A stretch of 64,000 nucleotides of DNA from Symsagittifera roscoffensis. Its lineage: Eukaryota > Xenacoelomorpha > Acoela > Convolutidae. Positions 9,738 through 21,700 of the stretch are shown piece after piece. The stretch lies in the NCBI RefSeq assembly GCF_963678635.1, contig NC_087068.1, positions 30,010,318-30,074,317 on the forward strand. Direction: 5' to 3'. The notes below the pieces were generated by a model that was not told the origin of the DNA, did not search any database, and saw only the letters and a list, made by a program, of their open reading frames with translations. The translations under genes and the position numbers were made by a program. Position 1 is the first letter of the stretch, and every line of letters starts with the position of its first letter.

Positions 9738-12700
9738 GTGAGTTCACCGCTTAATTAACGCTTCAGATGAGTTTGGAGCTCTCACGAAACTGTAAAAGAA
9801 TGTATTTTATGCAATAGTTGAGCAGCAGGCATTTTTTTTGAAAAAAAAGTGCCAGAAATACCCTTTCTGAACCCGTTCCTGGTTTGATGTTCGCAAAGCA
9901 AAAAAGGTCCGACTGTGTTTATCAAATTGGGGCTGTTGGATTATTTATTTTATTTTGTTATTTGCGGTTTTCAATTTTGACGCTGGATGACACTTGAAAA
10001 AATGCAGCTCTTTATCTCGTTTTTTTTTCAGTGATCTGCTGCATCGGGTTTGTGTATGCGACGTTTTTCTCTGTGTTATAGTTTTGTTTCCGAATAATAT
10101 ACTCTTCTAATCTAACTTAAAGCGCTATTAACGTGTAATGCGATAACTCGCAACAAAAGACAACTCGCATTAAAAGACAACTCGCCTTATGATCACCGCT
10201 GCAGTCGCGAAAACATGTTGCGAGCTTGCCAACAGAGGGTAGGACTTTATCCGAAAAATTGAGCCGGTTCTGCCGGTTACAAAGAACCATGTTTATTGGC
10301 CATTGAGTCTTAATCACTAGAATTATTCCGAGGTGCATTAATTTGTTCGTAGGTTCCCAAAGTGTCCCTTCAAAGACGAAAACGAGGTGTCGAATTTGAC
10401 CTGGACAAACACGGTCACGACAAGCACAACAGCAAAAGACGTCAGAGGAATGCATCTCCCACTAACTTGACCTCCAGTTGGCCTTCCCCCTTCTCCAAAC
10501 TGCCCTCGATTGGGTCTGTGGGGCAGTCATGGGATGCAGTTGATACAAAGGGGGCTCCTTTGACGGAAAAACAGACTAAGTTGTTGAAATCTAGGTTTGC
10601 ATTGCTTATCTAAAAAAATCTGATATCTGGCAGAGATCGATTAGGGAGTTCGGACGTAAGCATTTTTATAATCATTGAGTTCAAGTTTTGTAATACTTCA
10701 TTAGGGAACAAAAAAATGTTTCAGGAAATTTGATCAAAAAAACTTCCGTTCTGTTACTCATGATGTCAACTAAAATTGAAAAAAATTTTCATTATAGTCA
10801 CTTATAAAATCAGGGACAGGGACTTACTAAGATCGACAAAGTTAATTTTTTGAGATCTCCCAATAATCTACGAAAACCCTGTTCAATCAATTCTAGAAGT
10901 TACCATTCTTTTCAAGATGATAATTGGGGAATGTTTTCTTGGGTCTAAGCTAGAATGCACAGTCAAATAGGAACAAAACTTCTCGAGCACCAGCACTAGC
11001 ATTTTTATTACCAGGGACGGATTTAGGGGGAGGGCGAGAAACGGACGCCCTCCCCCTCCCCCTCAGGAATGCGACCTCCTGCTGACCCAATGGGTGCCCC
11101 CTTTGAACTAATTTGAGACATCCATTTTCGGCTGACGGACCCTAACATTTTTCTAAAGGCGCCTTTGGCGCCAATATATCCTAATTTTAAGGGAGATCGC
11201 GCGCCGAAAAAACGCGATTTTTTGGTAAAAATTTTCTAAAAAAAAAACACAAAAACGCCTTTTTGGCGTTTTTTTTTTAAAAAAACTGCCTGCGGCGTAA
11301 AAATTGTTGGCCAAAACAGGAATTTTTTAGTACTTTGGGAGTGCTCGGGAAATCAATTTGGTCGACCTAAAAAAAATCGACAAATTTTCATAAAAATTTT
11401 GAAAATCCGCCCCCCCCCCCCCCCCCCTCCTCTCAAGAAAATCCTAGATCCGCCACTGATTGTTACTAAAAAAATAATAGCTGACAGACAAAAAATTGAC
11501 CCAAAATTTTACTTTTTTTTCAGACGCTCCAAAGAGGAAACAGAATTAATGAAGAAACTCATTTTCCGTCGCGCTCTCGGTGCATTCGACAAGACTAACC
11601 AGCAAGCCGACTCGGAACCTCCGACAGAACCCGAACCGGAGTTACCCTCGACAATGGTCAGCCACAACCGAAAAAAAATCATGACATTCGAACGGCTACG
11701 AATGTTTGTGAATGAAGCACCGATAGTTCCGATTCAGCCTCATGTTCTGGATGCGATTCAGAAGAAAATAAATAGGAAATACTGGACAAAAAAGGAGCAT
11801 AAATTTTTGATCAAACGTCTGTTTGATGAAGTCACTGTGCAGTATGAAGAAAGCATGAAGAAAACCAATGGTTCGCTTTGCCTCACTTTGAAAAGGAATA
11901 CCGAGTTATCATAAGATTCATCGAAAAATTTTTTCTATTTATGTTTTTGAAAAAATTTCAAGTTTCAATTTAAGGCTTTTTTTTTCAGTTTCGACAATTT
12001 TGAGGGAGCCAACATGCCTGCAAGCAAAGCACGAGCTGCAAGGGTAAGGTTCACTTACTCCTTCATATTTAAGAGCAAACACTTAATTAACTACTGCGAG
12101 TATTTATTTTCAGGCTGGTGTGGGACGCCAGCACTATCTTCAGATACGATGACGAGTGAGTAAATCTTACACATTTTGTTTTTGTTTGCTGACAGATAAG
12201 TAAAACAATTTTGTATGACTATGTATGAAAAGTCCATGGTTTGCCATGAAAAGTCCATCATTTTTTTTCATCGATAGAAACTGCATAACTAGCATTAATA
12301 ATTTAGTTTTCAATGAAGGTTTTCCTACGGTTTCCTTGTCCTTATTTATCTGAGCTTGCAAAAAAACTTTCAGAAAATTAACGCAATTGATCACAATCCA
12401 TAAGTACAGATAGTATTTAGGATCTAGCCGAGTACATGTTCCAAAAAATATCTGTAAATGGCTGCTATCTCGTGCTAACTGTTTTTGAAATATCGAACTT
12501 CCTATTACTGGCAAAATTTTCGAACTGGATAATATATATATCAAGGGAAAAAATTACAGTTAAGAGGACCACCAACTGTTGAAAAAAGGAAACGCAACTA
12601 TACGTTTGTTTCATGAATAAAGATAACAATGAAACTCCATGTTAAAAGAACCATAGCATTTTCTGAAAAACACTTTAAAAAAAATTTTATACATTTTTTT

Positions 12701-15700
12701 AGACGTAGGAAATGCTGGCTTTTCTACCGTTTGCTCTGAAAAATTTTTTCATACTGTTCAAGTGTACAAGTGGTCTAGTTGTTGAAAACTGGCGTGTGAC
12801 CGATTTAACCAGGCTAATTTCCAGTTTCACCTTATGATTTTTTTCAGTTTTGAAAAGTCTATGCAACTTTTTCTAGCGTTTCTAATTCCAGTTGTCGTTG
12901 AAAAGATTCTAAGAACAATTTGCCACATCTGCTGCTGGGGGAACGGTAAAAGAGTCAATGTTCCGACCACAGTCTTAGAAAATTTTTAAAACATTTATTT
13001 TTCAAATTTGTGTCGTTTTTTTTCGCATGGCGTGATAAAAAGATCTGAACAACAAAAGAAAATTTAGGCATATTTGACAATCATAGTAAAGATGCCATTT
13101 GAAAAAAATTGACTAGAAAAAGGAAAAAGAATTGTAAAAAAAATTTTAAAATTTTTTGAAAATCTTTCAAAATTTTTTGCAGATATTTTTGGAATTTTTA
13201 ATATTTATTTACATATTTGCGCTCAAAACTCCAAAATTACTTTTTTTAGCACAACTAAGGTTTCATGGCTTAAAGTAAGCTTAGATAAGCTATTGTAAGC
13301 CCACACGCTCACACGATATTAGTTCGAAATTAGACCAAAAAATAAAAATTTCAAACCGGTTTTTCACAACTCTGTGAAAAAAATTTTAAAATTTTTCAAA
13401 ATCGTTTGAATCACGATTAAAATGGCCTTAAATTGATATATCACTCGACCCCTTCAGATGAGTATTTGTGGTACCTGATTTTGCCAGGAAAACAAAAAGA
13501 AAAAAAAACTAAAACACATCCGAATACAAAGTTCCTCCCCATTTTTCAAATGGTCGCAGGGGCGGATTTAGGGGGGAGTTGAGGGCGGGAGGGACTGGAC
13601 GCCTTCTATCATTTCAGGAATTCGACCCGCTGCCGACAAAAACGGTCCCTCTTTGTACTATTTTTAGATGTCTATTTTTGTGATTTTTCTGCCTGTACAT
13701 ATTAATACAAGTAGTGCTAGTATCCGCATGCTTATGTGGTTTTTCAGTTGCGCCTAACTTCCTAAAAAAGAATGCCAAAAAATTAATAAATAAATTTTAA
13801 TTTTTCATTTTTTGTGATTTGTTACTCAGTGAAAACTTTCTTTTCCCCTTCATTTAAATTCTGATTTTAAACAAGTTTGTTCTAATTTTATCACTATGGA
13901 GTAAGCGAATGAATGTGAGCTAAATTGTTTTCCACTTTTTAATTCATTACTTTACGCCTTCTGCCAACATAAAACAAAAAAACTACAGAAAAAATCCAAA
14001 AGGGGGAAAGTGTTTTTTCAACGAGCCTGTGCTTCGAACTAGTAGCGCTTTCCTACCTAGTTGTTAGCATTTTAGCCAACCATCAGTTACTCCTATAACT
14101 AGTAGATGTATTTTAATGTTTTTTGCTTGAAGCTTTTTGTAACATCGCTTCGTTAACATTCCGACACAATGTATATATTCCGACTAATTAGACCCAAATA
14201 TTCCGAACAAGTTTCAATTAAAACTCCATCGTGTGTCATTACGCTTCAGAAAACGACGCAATAGAAAAAAATAAAAGGAAAAAAAAATCTAGTGTTCTTA
14301 AATGAAATTGAGTACTGAGCCTCAAATGGCTACCCGCATCCAAGTTTAGGCGTAAATAATCGATTATAACGGATTATTATGATGATTTTTTGACAATTAT
14401 AATCGATTATAATTACCAAAATTAGGTCCTTAAGGGATTTATAATTGATTATAATCGTGATATTTTCCAAGAGACTATAATCTTTTATAATCGATTATAA
14501 TTGATTATAATTGATTATAGTTCTTACTAAAAATCAATTATAATCGATTATAATCGATTACAATCTCTTAATTTGCCAAAATTTTTCTTTTTTTGAATTA
14601 TATCCTATGGAATATTATTATTTTTGTGTCAATAAGAAAATCTCTAAAAGAGAGATCTCTTGAACACTTTGGTTCATCTGAACACAAAGTTTTACCACGA
14701 AACAAAAGTTTCAGAGAGATCCTTTCATATGAGTGGAAAGGTTCTCACGGTAGATGAAAAATAAATTTTCCGAATCAATCATGAAACTAAATCAATTTGC
14801 TGATGTTTTGGTGTTCAAAAAAGCTTAAAATATGCATCGCAAAACAACTCTATTGGGGAAGAAATGAAAAAAAAACTTATAAATTTGAATTACTTGGAAA
14901 ACTTTAAAAATATTTTTCTCATTTTTCTTTGGGACCAACGTCCACAAAAAGCATAAAATATAAACAATTTAGATGCAACTTCGAAGACAAAAATGGACAA
15001 ACAAAAGGGATTATAATCGATTATAATCGATTATAATGGATTTTTGTGCAAAACTAATGAAATAGAAATTTGAATAAAAAAATGGATTATAATCAATTAT
15101 AATCGATTATAATTGTGTCGAAAAATAGACGAATAAATAATCGATTATAATCGATTATAATGGATTATAATTAATTATATTTGGATTTTTAAAAGAGAGA
15201 TTATAATTGATTATTAATTGATTAAAATCGATTGTTTCGCAATTTTAGTAAGACTGGTACTAAAATCGTAATATAATCGATTATTAACGCTTGGAACTGG
15301 ATGCGGGTATGTAGCTAGTTGTACATAAAGGTATGATTAGAATTGTTTGTTAACCCATTTAACTTGAGTTCAAAGAATCGATCAAATCAACCGAACAAAA
15401 ACTAATGGTTGACGTCTTGAAGGCTTAAAAAATTACTTGCTTACGTCTCTTTCTGATTTTTGTTTTTAAAGTTTTCCGTTCGTGTTTTCGTTACTAAATA
15501 CGCGATGTTACGATGTGAAGCATGAAAAAACATGTTCTCAATGTTGAATACTCAGGCCGTTCCCATTAAGCGTGGCGTAGTGGATTATTGGATAGCATTC
15601 GAAAGTTTTCACAAAAAACACTCACTCTACATCCATTTTCTTTAGTCATGAATTAAGTTTTCGGATCTTTGTTTTTGAAAACTGAATTTAACAGGATTAA

Positions 15701-18700
15701 ACTGGACTTATTTTTAATTGAAATGATAATTTACACAGGAAGGCTGTTTATATTGGGGTGCCCAAGTACAACAGTGCCAAAAATCATAATCTTGTTCATT
15801 ATTGCCCAAAGTTCTTTTGAATAGTATTTTTAATCATCCGAAATCACTGACAAGTGATTTTTCAAATGCACGGAAGTTGGAGAGACAAAAATGGTCATCT
15901 AGTTGATGCCGCTAGCTAAACAAACCTACTGGATTTTTAAACTTGCTCATATCTATTCAACTTTTTTTTATAAAACGATATCTACCACTTTCGACTTTCG
16001 ACGTCCTTCCGTATGAAATACCCCAATTTTTGACCCCCCATCTCCCCCACCTTATCATCCCCGAACTTACTTACTTCCCCCACTCAAATACCACCCCACC
16101 ACCCCGAACTCTCAAGCTTACCCAACCCAGTGTTGGAGGTTTGGGGGTTGGGGAAGGGGTAAATGGAATAGGTGGCATGATGGGGGTGGGGTAAAAGTGA
16201 AAGGTGTAATAATGGGAGGGGTGGTAATTTGAGGAAGTAGTTGGAGGTAGGCATATGTGTGCGGTAAGTGGGCGATGGACGGCCATAATCCAAATCAAAA
16301 AATAATGAGATAAAAATTCTAAAAAAAAAACAAGAATATTCGTAAGCCAAATTTAAAACTCAATTTGTTGATTCCAGTGTTTGTATCGATAATCTTAGAG
16401 TTTCATGGAGGCAGACCTTGATAATCTATCATAATTGATTATTGTCCATAGAATCACGTGTCGGGTAGTTTCCGGTTTGAATTCACGGCTTATGGTTGGC
16501 AAGCTTGGAATAAGTATCAATTGAATTTTAATGATTGCAAATTTAAGGTTCGTGCTAAAAATGACTCTTTTTCCTTTCTCCTACTAGCAAATTTTTGATA
16601 TGAAGGAATTGCTCCTATTGTCCGATTGTTACAAATTATGACATGCATTTTATGGCCGCTCATCCATTTTCCCCGGCTTTTCGATGCTGATAGTTCACTA
16701 CGAGAACAAACTGTGCACTGGGTAAGCGCACAATTTAGTGTCTGTATGTTCCTGGAATCCAGAGACAACCCGTACTGGCAAGAAACGGATTGCAATCGAT
16801 TTTATACAGATAATGTAGCAAAGACTTAGAAAATTGTGTTACGTCGAGTTAAAAGTTAAATTAGTTTGATACAAATCTGTAGCTTAAAATTTCATTTCAA
16901 TAAACTTTTAATCGATTTATATCAATTTTTATTATTTTTCTCTTCTTTCTTTTTCAAATTCCTTTTGAGTAGAAACAGAATTGATTTAAATCGATTCAAA
17001 TCAATTTTGTCCATGTTTTGGATACTCATTTTCTAATAATATATACAATTTAAACTCAGATTTTGTCGGTTTTTAAAAAATAAAATGGTAGTAAAATGGT
17101 AGTAAAATGGTATAACTTTCAATTGATTTTCGTTTTGAGATTTGAACTGATAGAAATTCTGAGTATAACTATTGTATAATCTTTCTGAACCAAAAATGTA
17201 GTGTTCTTAAAAAAGTTTTTCAATTATACGTCAATTGTCTAACATAATTGCACCTAGATCAGTGATGAAAAAAATGAGGTTTGAAAAAAAGTTTACCCTT
17301 CATACTGCGGGAGCCCGTCGAATTGAACAACTCAAAAGAGTTCTGTTCATCAAAATAGTTTCCGGTAAAAACTCTCTTCGAGGGGCTCTTGCTCTCTGTA
17401 GTTCCGATTGAGTTTTTCTTGAGTACCAAAAATTGTTCCAGTTTCAAAACAAAAAATAGTTACATTAGATTTATTTTGTTGAGATTCTGATGGATTTCAC
17501 TGCCTTGCAAAAGCCATGTACACTAATTAAATCGATTTTTTAGGAAAAAAATTTGTTTTTTTTCTACCCTAGAGATACTTTTCAACCATTCTAAACCGAT
17601 TTACGTACCTAAATGTCTATCGTAAATCGATTTTCGTACAGTATAATAACTGTAAAAAAAAATTTAATTTGATTTTGTCAGTTTGTCAGCCCGGGAAATC
17701 CTTAAACATGTTTAAAAATGTAAGTGTGTTGCACCTACAAAATTTCCTGTAACGTAAAATTTGCCGGCTCATTAGTCGGCAATACTACTGCGGATTCCGC
17801 AGTTTCGCCTATTTTTGGGCTTATTTTGAGCAGCACAGTGTTTTATCTATTTCTTTGTGGAATCCAAAACAGCACAGAAGATCGAAGAAAAGTAACAATA
17901 ATGCGGATTACGCGACAGAACAGATTTTGGCCTGTTGCGGAATCCACTTAAAATCACAAAATGCACAATTTGGCCTTGTAATTGTTGAACGTGTAATTAT
18001 GGCTGAACGGGTAATGTTCCGATGAAAACTACGATAACAAATTTGTTCAAAATTCATTTTGTTCCTTATGTAAAGTTTCATTGCATTATGACATGTTAAG
18101 GTAGCTTTTTAAAGCTGGGGTGGGAAAAACCACTCATGCGATATTCATGCGATATGGTGAGGGGGAAGGAAAAATACCTGATAATATATAACTGCATTTT
18201 GAATTTTTTTCTAGACTTGGGGGAAGCGCTATAATGAGAAACTCTCAAATTTTTTTACATGCAAAGTTTCTCCGCGTTTCTCCGAGGTGGTGGAAAAGAG
18301 GTGAAACCCCTGTGCTAATTGGAACTGACTAAAGAACCTAAAAATATTCTTCCCAACCTAAAAAATTTCAGTTTTACAACTTCGACAAACGTTATTGATA
18401 TTCATACCTAACCTTGTAAAAGCACATAAACTAGATGTAGTGCGTGGTGGTGGGGGAAAAGAAAAAGAGCCCTTTGTCCAGCATTTTTTGATTTTTTTTG
18501 TCCCCAAAGTATAAAATTTAGCAACCGGAGGCTGTTCTGATAGACTTGGTCTTAGTACTCAAACTTTTACGACCACTCGTTGCACCGCAAAAAGATGCTT
18601 TTTTACTCAGTGTTAGATTAAATATTTTTTATGTGCTAGTGAATCGATGAAAGACGTGCGTGGGCGGATGAATGAAGCAAAGGAACACTTGAAGAGGCAC

Positions 18701-21700
18701 CTGTATGTTCTAAATCCCACCATGCAAAACATACTCTCACTCTGTCAGAGGAAGTTCAACGAACCATCACTCATCACATTCGATAACATCAAGTAAGCGA
18801 AACTGGTTTTTTTCTATCCTCAGCTGTGACAATTTTGCCCCCACAGCTGATTCACAAAATCTATAGCTAAACTTGTCCAGGATTTGACTGTTACCGGGCA
18901 GGCTAAGATTGACTCTTTTCACTTACGTAAGAATTCGCAGGTGGGAGGGGGATTATACCGCCCACCCTAGTAAAATAAACAAATTACAGTCCTCGAAACA
19001 GATGAAACGAAATTATATTTTGCGGGTCTATAATTCAATGAGGGGGGGGGGGGGGGGGGTGGGACTATTATGGGAAAGACCCGAAAAAAAGCCTTAGAAT
19101 TTGCTGGGGGCCCAATAGAAATCTTTCACTTGTGCAGTCCGAATGAGACAAAATTTGGCAAGTTTACCGTATCAAAATCTCACCATATTTGGTTCTCATA
19201 GCGAGCCTTGTAAAACTACTAATTACAGCATAAAATTGATTTTATGATTTATGGGGGAGAAGCCGAAAAGCAAATGCATAGTTTGTTAAAGAAGTCAAAA
19301 GGTAATCTCTACGGACGTGGGGAAAATATCGGATTTTGACAAGAATGGATATAAATTCCGTCAAACTGATTCAAATTGGTAATATAACCATCTTAATACA
19401 GGTGAGTATAGCACAAGGGGTACGGTGAGCGCCTTGAGACCATGAGTCCTTGGTTCTGCTTCGACTCGTTCGGATCAGAGGTGGAGTTATAATGAGGTAC
19501 ATTGAGACCACTGCTCCTTGGTAGAAGAATAGCTTGGCCGGATAGCAGGCCAACTAATTATATTATATAACTATGTAAGGCAAAACTTTTTTATAACGTT
19601 GGCTGCAAAGTTTGACATTGGCATCTGATTAGGCTGTTCAAAACGGATTTGGTCCCCATATTTATCCCTGCAGGGCCAATCGTCACACCACAAAGTTAAT
19701 ACGGTGGTAGGCCAACAAGTCCAACGGCCAACAAACCGAAAATAGGACTATCATTCCAACAAGCTGAAAGTTAATTTTGTTATGCAACATAACAGCAGAT
19801 TGTCATTGTTGTTATGCAATTGTTACATAATTCTGATGTAATTTACGTAATTCTGATGTAATTTTCGGCTTCAAGATATGGCGGTTTGTAGACATGGCTG
19901 TTTGTTGATTATCCACCATTAATACTTATGCGAGTATGCGGATGGAAAACGAACCCCTGAAAAAGTTTGATGATGGGACAGCTTGACGTGATCTAAGTGT
20001 ATAGCTTCATCTGGCTCTTTTTACCCCCCCCCCCCCTCCTCACATAAGTCTAAAAAATGATGTTTACAGGGAGCAAGGAGCAATGACAGTTAAGAATTTG
20101 AAAACCGAAGTGGTCGCCATGCTCGAAAAAGCCGAACAGCGACTGATGACCACGTGGTTTCCTGACGTCATCGACCTCATGATGAGAGACGAGTGCTCTG
20201 TCCGCTACAAATCAGACCAGCTGAAAAACTTCTACAACTGCGTGTCTGTTTTATTATCCAATCAGATTAAAGAGTTCCTTCGAAATGGAATAGCAAAATG
20301 GACCAACTTGTTCCTCCCCGAGAACTCAGATTTCCTACCCCTTTTCAAGGTCGATTTGGTATTGGATGACGAAGGCATGCAGTTTTTGCCACGCTATGAG
20401 CAATTGGAGAACAGTTTGGTGTCTGTTATTGATGAAGTTGCATCTCGTATGCAAAACGTGCAGGTGGGTTTTGACTTTTTATGCCAATTCGAGACTTATC
20501 CAGAATTTTTTTAATCATTAAAAAGCAAAATATTCTCAAATAAAGGGCATTGATATCAAATTTTATGTCTTAGACATCTCAACTCCTAAATTCATATGCT
20601 TGATCAAATTTGCAAAAATGTTTTTTTGTAACTTTTTTTTTATTTTTATGACCATTGAAAATGGGGATGAAATTTGTATTCGGGTGTTTTTAGATTTTTG
20701 TTTTCCACGCAAAATCAGGTACCACAAACAATCATCGGACTGGGTTGAGTGATATATCATATTAAATCCCTTACAGTCTTGATTCGAACCACATAAAAAA
20801 TTTTCAAAAAAGTTTTCCCTGTGTCGAGAGACGAGTGTTTAAAAGCCTACAATAGCTTAGAAAGCCTATAATTGGGTTTAAAAGCCTATAATCGGAGTTA
20901 AAAGCTTACCATAGCTTAATTTAAAACGTAAAAATATAGCATTACTTGGGTAACGTTAGTTTACCATGAATATTTTAACGTTTTTTTTTTGGAATCAAAA
21001 GTTTCAAAATATCGAAAAACTGCCAAAAACTTGAATACTTTTCAGAATTTTTTAAATTATTTTTTTTTGTTTTTGTAATAGTTTTTCTGCAAAAAATGTT
21101 TTTCAATTTGCTTATTTTCAATTTGCTTATACTCAATCCCCAGTTATTTGTTCAACGCCTCTTTTCACTTTCACACCATCCCGAAAAAAATGAAAATAAT
21201 TTGAAAAAACTTTGTTGAATTTTCTAAGACTATGATCGGAACATTCTGTGCTACTTGCACAGTAACCGGCTTTCGTTGTTTCAATTGATTAACTGCTTAA
21301 AAGCTTATGATAGCTTAATTTAAAATGTAAAATTTTATTTCACTTGGGTAATGTTAGTATTCTTTGAGCATTTTAGAGCCTTTTTGGAATGATATTTTTC
21401 AAAAATTCAAAAAACTTGAAAAACTTGAAAAAAATCCTTGAAAACTTTTTGTTTGATTTTAATCGTTTTTCTAGCATTTTTTTTTTCAAAAATAATTTTT
21501 CAATTTACTTATGTTAACATGTCTGTCGAATATAACTAGTCCCCGGTTTTTCGTACAGCTCCTTTTATTACAGGACGCCAAAAAAAGCGACAACAATTTG
21601 AAAATAATGGTCGGAACGTTCTGTGCTACTTACACAGTAACCAGCTATTCTTGTTATATCTGGTAGATGGAGAAAAAAATTTTTCCCGGTGTTGAGAAAA

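Larger units (their letters stand above)
12156..18639 (+). other. Intron 5 (6.5 kb)
   Basis: The largest intron. It carries a Helentron-like C copy (12957-13556), a hAT fragment (13557-13690), the TTATAATCGA element (14331-15309), a C-rich/G-rich switch (16015-16260) and an interrupted family B MITE (16696-17992). The stretches 12156-12956, 13691-14330, 15310-16014 and 17993-18639 show nothing further. Confidence 0.7.

Noticed and set aside
12167-12544. 125-codon minus-strand open frame in intron 5
   Set aside because: AT-rich, no recognisable domain, no splice partners, antisense to the intron of an intact gene.
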